From Saposhnikovia divaricata (lineage: Eukaryota; Streptophyta; Magnoliopsida; Apiales; Apiaceae), in assembly GCA_036435485.1 (NCBI GenBank), contig CM071599.1:203831178-203895177 (forward strand): a stretch of 64,000 nucleotides of DNA, read 5' to 3'. Made by a program: the position numbers and the translations under genes. The notes under the pieces were generated by a model that had not been told where the DNA came from, ran no database searches, and saw only the letters and a program-made list of their open reading frames with translations. Below are positions 21,334 through 32,504 of this stretch, one piece after another (positions within the stretch are counted from its first letter, which is position 1; every line of letters begins with the position of its first letter).

Positions 21334-24300
21334 TCACTGGTAGAATTTCCGAAGTCGGATGCCGTGCCAGGTGTTGGGAACCTCCGAATCATCTATGTTG
21401 CATAGCTTATAAGTTCCAGGACGAAGAATTTCCTTGACCCTATAGGGTCCTTCCCATTTAGGCATTAGCTTTCCAGTGTTTGTTGGTTCGGAGGCTTCGG
21501 TGTCTCGAAGGACTAGATCTCCCACTTGAAAGTGTTTGACCCTAGCCTTCTTTCCAAAGTATTCTCTGGTCTTCTCTTTGTATTTTTCCATTCTTGCCAC
21601 CGCTTCATCCCGAACCTCATCTATCAAATCCAAGTTTATTCGAAGCCCTTCTTCATTTGCAATTTCTTCAAAGTTGATTACCCTGTGAGAAGGTGATCCT
21701 ACTTCAACTGGTAACATTGCTTCAGACCCATAAGCTAGCTTGAAAGGTGTCTCTCCCGTGCTTGTCCGCGGGCTAGTCCGGTAAGCCCACAACACGTTTG
21801 GTAACTCTTCGGGCCATTTGTTTTTGCTTTCCTGAAGCCTTTTTTCTATTCCCCTCAGTAAGATTCGATTTGTTACCTCAACCTGACCATTACCTTGTGG
21901 GTATGCCACCGAGGATCTCTTGTGTTTGATGCCCCTCTCCTTCAAGTAATTTTCAAAGTCTGAACCAACGAATTGAGGTCCATTGTCCGAGACTAACACT
22001 TGGGGAATCCCGAATCTCATCAGTATGTTATCCATGAATCGGATACAATCTTGCTGATTTATTGTTCTCATAGCTTTGGCTTCTGCCCACTTTGTCATGT
22101 AATCAATAGCCACCAACAAGTACCTCAAATCCCCTTTAGCCCGGGGAAAAGGACCCATGATGTCGATTCCCCAGACTGCGAACGGTATGGGAGAGAGGAC
22201 CGAAGAGGGTAGAACCGGGCTCTGCCTCTGGACGTTGCCGAATGTCTGACAATTCTTACACTTTCTGACAAACTCTACCGCATCTTTGTGAATCGTTGGC
22301 CAATAGTATCCCTGCCTTATTATTTTGTATGCTAAAGCTTTTGCTGATAGGTGGTCCCCGCAAATTCCTTCATGCACTTCTTGCAAACAGTATGCCGCTT
22401 CGGCAGGTCCTACGCATTTCAAGATCGGACTAGAGAACGTTCTACGATAAAGTTGTCCTTCTTCGACAAAGAATTTTGCGGCCTTGGCTTTGAGTCTCTG
22501 GGCTTTGTTTTTATCTTCTGGCAACTCTCCTTTTTCTAGATATGACATTATAGGGGTCATCCAGTCGGGCTGATTATCTATCTCCATTAGTTCACTATTT
22601 TCAATGGTAGGCCTCTCTATTTCTTCAAAGTAGACCGAGCTGTCTAGCTCTGCATCATTTCGGATTAGTTTGGATAGTAGATCGGCCTCCGTGTTTTCTT
22701 CTCTATTAATCTGCATCATCTCAAAATTTGGAATTGTAGTTAAGTAACTTTTTACCAAAGCTTGGTATTGAGCCAGCCTTGGATCCTTAGCGATATATTC
22801 TCCTTTCGTTTGCTTGACCACAATTTGAGAATCACTATAAACCTTCAAGTCTTGGATTTTCAATGATCTGGCCAATCGGAGTCCGGCCAAAAGTGCCTCA
22901 TATTCTGCTTGATTGTTAGTAGCCAAAAACTTGAAGGTTATCGCTTGTTGTATCTGAAAGCCGCAGGGGCTTTTCAGAACCAAGCCTGCTCCAGCCCTTT
23001 CACTTGTTGCAGATCCGTCGACATATAAAGTCCAGACTTCCGGATTAGATTCACCTTCTACCCTCGTATCTATTACCATGGGACCAGATTGAGGTTCAGG
23101 AAAAGAGCATTCCACGACAAAATCGGCCAACACCTGAGCCTTTATTGCTGTCCGAGGTACAAATGTGAGTTGGAACTGACTGAGCTCCACAGCCCAATTA
23201 ACGAGTCTACCAGATACATCTGGCTTGTGAATTATTCTTCTCAAGGGCTGGTCAGTAATAACTTTAATTTCTCTCCCTTGAAAATAATGCCTTAGCTTTC
23301 TGGAGGCAGTTACCAAGGCGAAAGCAAATTTTTCCAAGTTGGGATATCTGGTTTCTGCATCTTTTAGGACCTGGCTAACATAGTAGACCGGCTTTTGCTG
23401 CCCTTCATGTTCCCGGATTAGTGCCGCCCCCACCGCCGAAGGACTTGCGGCCAGATAAAGGGATAACGCTTCCCCGGGTTCAGCTTTGGATAAGATTGGC
23501 GGGGACGATAGGTATGCCTTTATAGAATCGAAAGACCTTTGACAATCCGGGCTCCAGTTTATCTCTTTTTTATTCTTCGCCCCTCTTAGCAGCTCGAAGA
23601 ATGGTAAACACCGCTCGGCTAGCTTAGGAATAAATCTCCTCAGAGCCGCTAGCGAGCCAGCCAATTTTTGTATCTCCTTCTGAGTCCGGGGTGGTTCCAT
23701 TTCTATTATAGCTTTGATCTTTTCAGGATTCGCTTCGATTCCTCTCTGACTAACCATGAAGCCTAGAAATTTTCCTGCTTCCACCCCGAATGTGCACTTC
23801 TCCGGATTTAGCTTCATCTCGTGCTTCCTCAGATTGTCAAAACATTCTTGCAAATCCAGGATGTGCTCTTGTACCGATTGTGATTTAGCTATCATATCAT
23901 CTACGTAGGATTCCAGGTTTCGACCCAACTGATCTTTAAACACTTCGACCATTGCTCTTTGGTAGGTTGATCCGGCGTTCATCAATCCGAAAGGCATGTA
24001 TTTGTACGCATAGACAGCCCTATGAGTTATGAAAGCAGTTTTTGCAATGTCTGCCGGGTTCATTCTAATCTGGTTGTAGCCAGAGAATGCGTCCATGAAA
24101 CTGAACATCTCGTGACCTGCCGTGGCATCAATGAGTTGATCGATGCTTGGGAGAGGATAGGGGTCCTTAGGACACGCTGCGTTGAGGTCTGTGTAGTCCA
24201 CACACATTCTCCACTTCCCATTAGGTTTCTTGACCAAGACGACATTGGCCAGCCATTCTGGATACTTTATCTCACAAATTATTCCCGCTTTGAGAAGTTT

Positions 24301-27090
24301 TTCAACCTCCTCATCGATTGCTTTTTGTCTATCCGGAGCAAAATTCCTCCTTTTTTGTTTCACTGGTCTTTTGTCAGGATTAACATCAAGGCTATGCATG
24401 GCTACAGATCCTTTGAGTCCAGGCATGTCCTCCGGGCTCCACGCAAAAACGTCCGCATAATCTCTAAGCAGCTGTATAAGTTTCTGCCTGAATTCCGGAT
24501 CTAGTCCAGATCCTATTTTTATTCTTCTGTCCGGACTACCTTCCTCCAGGTCGATCATCTCGGTTTCAACTGCGGGTTCTACCTTTCCGAGATCTTTCTT
24601 TGAGATGTACTGCTGAACCCGGGCTTGTGTATTGGACTCTAGATAACTTCGGGCTTTCGCAATTAGTTCTTCCTTGGTTTGAGCTTCGATACTTTCAATA
24701 TTTTGAACTTCATGTCTGGGTTCCTTCTTGAAGTGGGCTCTGTGCTTCTTTCGGCTCAAGTTCTTTTGGTATAAGGCTGCTTTTCTTTTATTTTCTGGGT
24801 CTGTTTCAGCCATGATCAAAGCTTGACCGTAGCAACGACCTGCAGTTTCCGAATCGCCCTTGACTTCCCCAATTCCAGATGGAGTGGGGAACTTAAACTT
24901 CAAATGTGGGGTAGAGGTTATCGCTCGGAGCTTGGTTAACGCTGGACGACCAAGTATCATGTTGTACGAGGATGGGGTGTTGATCACGTAAAATTTTACC
25001 ATGTGAGTGACCTGCTTTGGGTAGTTTCCGAACTGAACAGGTAGGTATAAAGTTCCTTGAATCGATACTAAATTGTTTCCAAACCCGAAGAGCGGGTCCT
25101 CTCTGCATTCGTTCATCCTTATACTGCCCAGTTGCATTCTGTCGAATGTGTGTTTGAAGATGATGTTGACCGAGGATCCGTTATCAATCAGAATTCTCTT
25201 GACCTCATTTTCAGCGACATCTAGGCTGACCACCAAAGCCTCATTATGGTTTGGATCAATTCCTTCGAAATCTGCGTTGCTGAAAGTTATTATTTGCTCG
25301 GGGAAAGATTGAATCATCATTACCTCATCACCTGAGTCCGGACTAGGGGGAGGAGAATTGGAACCTCCCATGACCACGTTGACAACATGCTTTTTTCCTG
25401 CTCCGGGTGCTTCTCCTTTTTCCATGGTCTTCCGAGCTACGTATTGCCCCATGTTTCCTTTTTTGATTTGTTCCTCAATAAAGTATTTGAGGGAGAGACA
25501 GTTTTCTGTGGTATGACCGTGTGTGCCGTGGTAATCACATTGTTTGTGAGTAGGTCGATTTTCCGGGGCCGTTATCATTGGTTTAGGTGGGTAGAAGTAT
25601 GGCTTGTCCCGAACCTCTTTCAGTATATCAGAGCGAGTTCGGCTGAGTGGAGTCCACTGAGGTTCAGGTTTTGTATCGGGTTTGGGCGGTTTTTGAGGCT
25701 TCGAGTCTGATTTGATCGTCACCGTTACCGGATCGGTAGCTCTTCCCGAGGCGGGGGGTTGGGAAGTTTGGATGTAATTAGCCTGTCTGTTCGGTTTGAA
25801 CCTTTTTTCGGACTGGTATCCGACCCGAGAGCGGTCATCTTGAGTAATCCGGGAAAAAACATTCCCTTGTCGAGTCATCCTCATGGCTTGGAGAACATCG
25901 CTTTCTTTGATGAATCGAGCAGCCATGGAGTATGCTGCAGCCAAACTTTCGGGCTCTTTGTTGATTAGTTCATAAACATATCTTTCATTCTGGTCGGGGT
26001 CTAGGTTTCTCCGGAAAATACTGAGAGCTTCGCGCTCATCCAATCGTGAGATTTTGTTGATTGCCTCCTGAAAGCGTTTCATGAAATCCGAAAGGGATTC
26101 ATTATCATACTGTCGAATGGTTTCCAAATGACACATGTGTAACTCGTGTGTCCTGTTTGCTCTGAACCTTTTCAAAAAAGATTCTCGAAACTGCTTCCAG
26201 GAGTGAATGCTTCGGGAGGGGATGCGGCTGAACCATCTCTGTGCTCCTCCCTTCAGGGTTGATGCAAAGAATCTGCACTTAGTGATGTCATTATAGTAGT
26301 AGATCAGGGCAATCTGCTCGAAGTAATTAATGTGCTCTTCCGGGTCTCCCAGTCCGTCAAATGAATCAAAATTGTAGTGTTTCAAGTTTTTCTGCCTTGG
26401 AATAGCTTCCAAGGAACGGCTGAAGGGCGTCAAAGTTCCCTCGATTTCAAGTCCAGAGTCTTGGCCTACTTTTTTCTGTAACTCATGAATCATTTGCATG
26501 AGATTGTCTTCAGGCTCTTCTTCATCTGAGATAAGTTCAGGACTGATTTCTCTCATGGCCCTCTTAGATCCGGACCGCCTCAATACCCGGTCCTCTTCCT
26601 CCTGGATCCTTTTCTGGATTTTGAGTTCAAGCTTTGCTTCTTCCTCTTGCCTGATCTTTTCTTTGAGTTCGGCCAGCTTTTTGAGTTTTTCTGCTTCATG
26701 ATTTTTGCTTTGGGCTTTGTTTGCGGATTGTTTTCCTTGGTTGCCAATTCGGTCAAAGACTGATCTTCTTGATCGGTGAGAGTGTTCAGAGCCTTGTGAA
26801 TTTTCAGCTTGTTCTGGTTCGGGAGGAGGTGCTATCCGGCTTGCTTGATATGCTCGGATTGCATCCGCCAACTCGTCCCGAGTAAGATCTTGCATGTGTG
26901 CCGCGGCTAGAGGTACATCTGTATATTTGTATTGGTTGAGCTCGATGTCAATTCGGGCATCTCCAGGACCAATCCCTACCCTTCCCAAAGCTGGAGCTGT
27001 TTCCGCCGGAACCAAGGGCAGGTCCGGGACCGGATTCGGATCCTGGTCTCGATTATTGTTTCTTTGAGTAGATTTGCTCCCTCTCGGCAT
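21334..27090 (-). CDS. Gag-pol polyprotein of the Tat/Ogre-type retrotransposon, 1918 aa
   Basis: A single open frame without stops. Residues 100-200 are charged and coiled-coil-like. The gag core lies at about 235-370. A modified zinc knuckle (CDYHGTHGHTTENC) starts at C518. The aspartic protease core is DNGSS with D636. Reverse transcriptase spans about 935-1110, with YVDD at 1062-1065. A first RNase H (about 1190-1320) is followed by a second with the LYVDGS motif (D1358), the doubled arrangement typical of Tat elements. Integrase has a zinc-binding HHCC start near 1590-1630 and the catalytic triad D1643, D1702, E1738 (35 residues between the last two). No chromodomain is seen. All catalytic motifs are present, so the product could be active. 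The ATG at 27088-27090 is about 380 bases past the primer site. Confidence 0.96.
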   Translation of the reverse strand: MPRGSKSTQRNNNRDQDPNPVPDLPLVPAETAPALGRVGIGPGDARIDIELNQYKYTDVPLAAAHMQDLTRDELADAIRAYQASRIAPPPEPEQAENSQGSEHSHRSRRSVFDRIGNQGKQSANKAQSKNHEAEKLKKLAELKEKIRQEEEAKLELKIQKRIQEEEDRVLRRSGSKRAMREISPELISDEEEPEDNLMQMIHELQKKVGQDSGLEIEGTLTPFSRSLEAIPRQKNLKHYNFDSFDGLGDPEEHINYFEQIALIYYYNDITKCRFFASTLKGGAQRWFSRIPSRSIHSWKQFRESFLKRFRANRTHELHMCHLETIRQYDNESLSDFMKRFQEAINKISRLDEREALSIFRRNLDPDQNERYVYELINKEPESLAAAYSMAARFIKESDVLQAMRMTRQGNVFSRITQDDRSRVGYQSEKRFKPNRQANYIQTSQPPASGRATDPVTVTIKSDSKPQKPPKPDTKPEPQWTPLSRTRSDILKEVRDKPYFYPPKPMITAPENRPTHKQCDYHGTHGHTTENCLSLKYFIEEQIKKGNMGQYVARKTMEKGEAPGAGKKHVVNVVMGGSNSPPPSPDSGDEVMMIQSFPEQIITFSNADFEGIDPNHNEALVVSLDVAENEVKRILIDNGSSVNIIFKHTFDRMQLGSIRMNECREDPLFGFGNNLVSIQGTLYLPVQFGNYPKQVTHMVKFYVINTPSSYNMILGRPALTKLRAITSTPHLKFKFPTPSGIGEVKGDSETAGRCYGQALIMAETDPENKRKAALYQKNLSRKKHRAHFKKEPRHEVQNIESIEAQTKEELIAKARSYLESNTQARVQQYISKKDLGKVEPAVETEMIDLEEGSPDRRIKIGSGLDPEFRQKLIQLLRDYADVFAWSPEDMPGLKGSVAMHSLDVNPDKRPVKQKRRNFAPDRQKAIDEEVEKLLKAGIICEIKYPEWLANVVLVKKPNGKWRMCVDYTDLNAACPKDPYPLPSIDQLIDATAGHEMFSFMDAFSGYNQIRMNPADIAKTAFITHRAVYAYKYMPFGLMNAGSTYQRAMVEVFKDQLGRNLESYVDDMIAKSQSVQEHILDLQECFDNLRKHEMKLNPEKCTFGVEAGKFLGFMVSQRGIEANPEKIKAIIEMEPPRTQKEIQKLAGSLAALRRFIPKLAERCLPFFELLRGAKNKKEINWSPDCQRSFDSIKAYLSSPPILSKAEPGEALSLYLAASPSAVGAALIREHEGQQKPVYYVSQVLKDAETRYPNLEKFAFALVTASRKLRHYFQGREIKVITDQPLRRIIHKPDVSGRLVNWAVELSQFQLTFVPRTAIKAQVLADFVVECSFPEPQSGPMVIDTRVEGESNPEVWTLYVDGSATSERAGAGLVLKSPCGFQIQQAITFKFLATNNQAEYEALLAGLRLARSLKIQDLKVYSDSQIVVKQTKGEYIAKDPRLAQYQALVKSYLTTIPNFEMMQINREENTEADLLSKLIRNDAELDSSVYFEEIERPTIENSELMEIDNQPDWMTPIMSYLEKGELPEDKNKAQRLKAKAAKFFVEEGQLYRRTFSSPILKCVGPAEAAYCLQEVHEGICGDHLSAKALAYKIIRQGYYWPTIHKDAVEFVRKCKNCQTFGNVQRQSPVLPSSVLSPIPFAVWGIDIMGPFPRAKGDLRYLLVAIDYMTKWAEAKAMRTINQQDCIRFMDNILMRFGIPQVLVSDNGPQFVGSDFENYLKERGIKHKRSSVAYPQGNGQVEVTNRILLRGIEKRLQESKNKWPEELPNVLWAYRTSPRTSTGETPFKLAYGSEAMLPVEVGSPSHRVINFEEIANEEGLRINLDLIDEVRDEAVARMEKYKEKTREYFGKKARVKHFQVGDLVLRDTEASEPTNTGKLMPKWEGPYRVKEILRPGTYKLCNIDDSEVPNTWHGIRLRKFYQ

Positions 27091-27474
27091 GATTTCAAAC
27101 TCACAAAATATTTCACAAAATATTGATTGTAACAGAATGGGGCTAAGTTTCGAGTAAAGCAGTGTGTGTATGAGCTAAATGTTCAGATATAAACACAGGT
27201 AAACAGGTATAGACAGACAAGCAGGTGACTAAGTGCACAGATCTGTATGTCAGCTATACTTATAGGCCAAAGATCGCAACTTTTACCAATATCTAGGCTA
27301 TCAAAGCTAAATAATGTTGAACACGCATACACACGGCAAAGAAACGTGCAAAGGTGACATCTTTGGTGAAGGTTTTAGGGTTGTATTAGATCTTACTGAT
27401 TTTAACTAGGACTCTTTTTCAAGAGCTTGTTGATGTAGTCGAGTCCAGTGGCACCGAGACCAAAGGACGGAGCT

Positions 27475-27492
27475 GCCCTCCTTCTAGCGCCA
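27475..27492 (-). other. Tat element primer binding site
   Basis: One base inside the 5' LTR the minus strand reads TGGCGCTAGAAGGAGGG. It starts with TGG, as needed to pair with a tRNA CCA end. The priming tRNA cannot be named from memory with confidence. Confidence 0.65.
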
Positions 27493-27493
27493 A

Positions 27494-28105
27494 TGATAAC
27501 TCCAAGACCCGATCTAGTGCCTCCTCCGCCGTTCCCACGCCCGGTAAGAGGTGAAGCTGGTGGTTGGGCGTCTGCAAAACAACACCGGAGGGGGGTTTGA
27601 GCCCCGCGGCGCCTCCGGCGTGAGAATAAGTGACGGCTTTGGAGAGTAAAGATAAGGACTAGAGTATCTAATTATGGAGGGTGTGTGTATATGAGTGTGT
27701 ATGTAAAAGAGAATGTAACCCCCTCACCTTTTTCTCCTTGTCTTATTTATAGGCCAAGGATTAGGGTTTAGGGGTTGGTACCTGCAATCATGAGCGTCGG
27801 ATCCTAGGTAGGTGGGACACTTGTCCTTCTCTGATAATTCCCACCTGTCCAGGTAATATCTGTGGCGGCGTGTGCCCTGGGCGTGTCAGCATGTGGTCTG
27901 ATGGGGATATGTTTGTGCCAATACTAGGATTCCCTTATCTGTCGCTGTCACGTAGGACCCTGGTCATGACTCATGTCTCCCGTGCTCTTATGCTCCCTGT
28001 GGCTGGGTTGCCCACTAGACCGGTTTGGGCCCAGTCCGGGCTTCCTATGGGCCGGATTCCTGGTACCTTGGGCTGAGTCCAGTTGGGATTGGTTATGGCC
28101 CATCA
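27494..28105 (-). repeat. Tat element 5' LTR (612 bp)
   Basis: On the plus strand it starts TGATAACTCC and ends GGCCCATCA, and it is essentially identical to 14393-15004. Since gag-pol is on the minus strand, this copy is the 5' LTR and carries the promoter. Confidence 0.96.
27742..27753 (-). promoter_or_regulatory. TATA box in the 5' LTR of the Tat element
   Basis: The minus-strand sequence is CCTATAAATAAGA inside the LTR, with a purine-rich leader after it. The same box lies at 14641-14652 in the 3' LTR. It probably drives the genomic RNA and gag-pol. Confidence 0.75.
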
Positions 28106-28110
28106 GTTTG

Positions 28111-28840
28111 CAGTAGTTTGTTCACCCCAGAGCAGTAGCTTGTCCTGTTTTTCATTTTAGTAGTTTGTTTTTGAGCGGGTAGCTCCCCAATTCGTTTTAG
28201 TGGCTAATTGTATTTGTGTATGTTTAAATTTGTTGATGAAAACCGCTTTATTTTTTGGCAAAAAGAAATTTGTTGTTCATGAAGGTATCTTTGAAATCTT
28301 TTTTCTTAACTTATTTTTATTTTAAATAATTTTTTTTTATATTTGAGTCACTTTTTAACTCATATTATATTCTTTAAATATATTTGTATTTTATACATTT
28401 ATATTATATTTAAAAATTTTAAATTTCTTTTTGCTATCGGTTTTTTTAAATAAATTTATTTTAAATAAAATTGACCAAACAAACAGCTAACTTAAAATTA
28501 AAATTAATATTTTTCACTTAAAGCTAGTAAATTACCATTAAGTTAACGCAAGTGATGTCCACTACAAGAGCAAAGCTTAAGTGCGACGGACCAAAAGAAA
28601 AAGAAAACTACACAAGTAGGTTAAAAGAAGACGAGACAAGAAAACTAGAACATAGTCGGTGGATTGTCTTTCCTGTGTTTTCTTCTTCCCAAATACTATG
28701 CTATATAGTCGGTGGATTGTCTTTCATGTGTTTTCTTCTTGTCAAATACTATGCTATTATATAAAAACTGAAACAGTTTGGTTGATACGGTAGCCATTGA
28801 TTTTACTTATTTAACATTACTTAATTATAAATAAAATTCT
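28111..28840. other. AT-rich spacer with a 53-bp tandem duplication
   Basis: No gene is supported. A segment containing AGTCGGTGGATTGTCTTTC (28654) is repeated from 28707 with a 53-bp period and few changes. The small open frame over it (28552-28764) exists only because of the duplication. Confidence 0.55.
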
Positions 28841-29870
28841 TATTACTAACTAATTAATTCCCTTTTTCGAATTAACTACATTACTTTTCCTATTTTTTAC
28901 TAACTAATTAATTTACTTTTTCAGGTTAAACACAATATCTTTTATATTCTTTCTAACTAAAATTTTTCCTTTCTTAAAAACACTATGAGCAATTATGTTT
29001 AAGAAAATAACATAATTATATTATAATTATAATTACTATTAACTAATCAATTACCTTTTTCAGCCAAAACACGTTACCTTTTCTCTTTTCTATAACTAAA
29101 ATATCTCTTTTTACAATTATATCACGGATGGTTCTATTTAATAAATTAAAATAATAATATAATAATAATCGATTATTTTTTCAGCTAAAACATATCATCT
29201 TTTCCATATTTCATAAATAAAATTCTTTTTTTATAGAAAGATCACGGACAACATTAATTTCTCGCTTTCGAAAGACACTACGATCAGTTTTATTTAGTAA
29301 AATAACATAATTAATATATAATTACTATAAACTAATCAATTAACTTTTCACCTAAAACATGTCACCTTTTTAATTTTCACATTACCTTTTCTATTTTCTC
29401 AAACTAAAATATCTCGTTTTCAATTACATCACGGGCGGTTCTATTTAATAAAATAACATAACTATATTCTAATATTAATAATTAATCAATTAATTTTTTC
29501 AGGTAAAACGTATAATCTTTTCTATATTTTCTAACTAAAATTCCTATTTTTCTAAAAATATTACGGGCAACATTAATTTCTCCTTTTTGAAAAACATTAC
29601 GAGCAATATTATTTAGTAAAATAACATAATTAAATTATAATTACTATAAACTAATCAATTACCTTTTTCACCTAAAACATGTTTCCTTTTTAATTTTCTC
29701 TAATCACGGGCATTATATTTATTTAAATTAAAAAATAATTTTATAATTACTTATAATTAAATGATTACCTTTTTCAACTAAAATTTATCATCTTTTCAAT
29801 ATTTTCTAACTAAAACTCCTTATTTTCTAGAATTATCAAGGATAACATTTATATAATTATTATCAAATCA
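28840..29870. repeat. Diverged tandem repeats, about 290-320 bp period
   Basis: AACTAATCAATTA followed by (A)CCTTTTTCA, CTAAAACATG and ATCACGG blocks recurs at 29041, 29330 and 29649, with half-unit echoes between. The pattern is AT-rich and heavily diverged. Its class is unclear; it may be the interior of a non-autonomous transposon. Confidence 0.6.
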
Positions 29871-30451
29871 TCTTATTGAAAAATTTAGGCCACCAAAATT
29901 GATATTTTTAAAAAATTAATTCAAATTAACAAAAAAATCATATAATATTAAAAGAAATCCGTGCATCACACAGGCTTAAAAAAGAGAAGCACATTTCTCC
30001 CTTCTATACCGATTTTGTATGGTATTTTATCAATATTGGAGTTGCTCCGAGGCCATATTTGTTTATAATCTTGGAATACTAATTCGAGTATAATTTTTTC
30101 ATTATTTATAATTTTTATAGTTATAATCTTTTAAATTATCTTATTTTATGCTCATTTTGAAGTATTAAATTCAGGTTGGATTATAATCTTTTAGAGAAAT
30201 TTAATTCTTTAAATTATTCCATCACATGTTTATTTTGAAGAATAACTTATGGATTGGATTATTCTCCTTTAAAATTTCTAATCCGGCATTTGTTTTAGGA
30301 GCGATTATAGTGAAGGGGCTCTAATCTTTTAAAAAATGATTTGAGGAATGTGATTAAATAATACATTTTTCAATTAAATATTGGAGAGGATTATAGACAT
30401 ATCCATTATCCCAACCAAACAAATAAATGATTATAATTTTAAAGTACTATA

Positions 30452-30719
30452 TGTTGGGTTCCGAGGCAGAAAACGTAGCGGAAAAACGTAAATAAAACAA
30501 TAATTTCGGAACCCAAACGCAGGATCCATGTATAATTACGAACGGATTATGGAGATAATGAATCATACCTATTACAAACGTTACTTTCACAAACTCAACG
30601 GAGATCCTAGCTTGTAATCACCACACAGCCCTTTACGTCAAGATCTGTGTCTCTAAATCGTCGACACGAACACACCGATCGTCCAACGATCAACAGAGAT
30701 GGTACTAGCCAAGAAACGC

Positions 30720-30813
<94 letters not shown>

Positions 30814-32033
30814 AGCCTCTCTAAGATGTAGAGCAGCTAGGATTTAGGTGAAAAACGAGTTTGCCAAAGTTAACCTAAACCAACACATCTCAATGTATTT
30901 ATAAAGAGAGATTTGGGCTTAAAACCCTAAAACGTTTTGGGCTTCACTAAACCCAATCTGTTTTGGTTTTAATTAAATTCGAATTATATATATATATATA
31001 TATATTGCAATTAATCAAGTCCCACTTAATTAATTCAATAAATTCGAATTAATAACTATTTAAATCCATAATTTAAATAAAGCTCTGTTTTATATGTTCT
31101 TATTGTGTAACCCTTTAGGTTATTATTACGTTGGCAATAATTTTAATATCTAATAATAAAATTATAAACAATGAGCGGTATCTGGTAATACATCATTGCT
31201 ACCCAAGTAATAATAATAATTGGTGATCCAATTTAAACTTTTTGTGACTAATGTTTCCGTGTAATATAATCCCTTTAACCAAATATTATAGATTAAACTC
31301 GAGGCATGTATTTAGTCATCCTCTTCAACATTTAATCCGGGTTTACTTGATCCATGAGTAGACTATTTAAAATAAATCATTATTTGAGCACGGTCATACA
31401 TTTTATAGTCTCACTCAATCAAGAGGCCAATAATATCTCTCCTAATTATAGGAGGGTTAAATCCTTTATCTATCATTCATATTTCTCATACGACTCATGA
31501 TATACCCGATGTCCACTTTTATCATCACCCGGTCAAAGGTAACTTTTAATGTAGTCAAAGTATATTAATCTTCGTATAGAAATATAATGATCTCAAGTCA
31601 AAGGATCATTACACCATTATCACTGTGAGTCTTTCTTATGACTTTATTAAACATGAAGAATCTCACTGTGGGTCTGTCCAGTACCATGTACTCCTACATG
31701 TACCTATGTATTGACTTTAATATCTCCATACTTATAACCAATGAGATGTGGTTATCTGTCAAACAACATACTAGTCTATCTGTGTATTATTATTGTCCTA
31801 TAATAATAATACTCGACCAGGGACCTTTTAAGAATATGATATATTATATAATCTCAAGTTCAAGTCATGTACTTAAACTATATAATGTGTATCATGATTC
31901 TAAGGACATTTATTATGTTAATAAATATATCGCAGTAATTAAAGTCATAATAAATACGTTTATTGAATGATTAAATGACATAAAGGTTTATTCAAAGAAA
32001 CAATGTATTGCCTCTAGGGCACCTACACTAACA
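30452..32033 (+). mobile_element. Copia-like solo LTR (about 1.58 kb)
   Basis: The block begins TGTTGGGTTCCGAGGCAGAAAACG and ends CACCTACACTAACA, so it has short inverted ends TGTT and AACA, as LTRs do. There is no coding domain. I could not find a matching 5-bp target duplication, so the ends or the single-LTR reading may be off. The left part holds a (CT)n(TA)n run. Small frames inside are not supported as genes. Confidence 0.5.
30720..30811. repeat. (CT)n(TA)n microsatellite
   Basis: A CT dinucleotide run to about 30738 continues as a pure TA run to 30811. A second short TA run lies at about 30986-31006. Confidence 0.97.
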
Positions 32034-32500
32034 ATTTAATCCTCAATTTAATTCCAAGAATTTTTTTACAAAACAAATATGAAATTAAAATTTTTAATGA
32101 ATTATAATCCTATCTCCTATTTAATTCTATCAAACAAACATGACCTAAGTCTCTTTTTTTTTTTTCAAAAATAATTATTCCATTAATAAAAAGTATCGAT
32201 TATACAATGTCCAAAAAAAAGAGTTTCCTTCATACAAAAAGTTTATCATCTAACCGAAGGCAATCAAGTATCTATAGATGTTTAGACAATAACACCTGAA
32301 AGGATGAACCCCACAAAATAATATAGAAGTATAAACACTCCTAAAGCCTAGTCGTTAAAACCCCATAAGAGCAAAACCTTACGGGAAAAAATTTAAGGGA
32401 GAAAAATTTAATTGATTTAAATAATTAAATCAATTATTTAATTGCCCTTTGTAATAAGAAGCAAAAATCTTCATATTGTTGTACGATTTCTCTAGCTTAA
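32034..32500. other. AT-rich spacer
   Basis: Nothing beyond the end of the MITE-like element, a poly-T run near 32154-32166 and the probable 3' flank of the pseudogene on the minus strand. Confidence 0.4.
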
Positions 32501-32504
32501 CGAC

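Larger units (their letters stand above)
14388..28110 (-). mobile_element. Complete Ty3/gypsy retrotransposon, Tat/Ogre type, 13.7 kb
   Basis: The element is bounded by a perfect target duplication GTTTG (14388-14392 and 28106-28110). The two 612-bp LTRs differ by one base by eye (14405 A, 27506 G). On the minus strand the order is: 5' LTR (27494-28105), primer site, one open gag-pol frame, a 109-bp tandem array, an antisense gene region, a 79-bp tandem array, polypurine tract and 3' LTR (14393-15004). The two RNase H domains, the lack of a chromodomain and the long 3' region with tandem repeats and extra ORFs are hallmarks of the Tat lineage. It may still be autonomous. Confidence 0.95.
30050..32155. 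mobile_element. Possible MITE-like element split by a solo LTR
   Basis: The left end GAGGCCATATTTGTTTATAA and the reverse complement of the right end (TTAGGTCATGTTTGTTTGAT) agree at 12 or more positions, like the widespread plant TIR type GGCCATGTTTGTTT. Between them AT-rich sequence flanks the LTR-like block 30452-32033. No clean target duplication was seen, so the class is uncertain. Confidence 0.35.

Noticed and set aside
24022..24504. 160-residue plus-strand frame
   Set aside because: Antisense shadow of the reverse transcriptase region of the minus-strand gag-pol.
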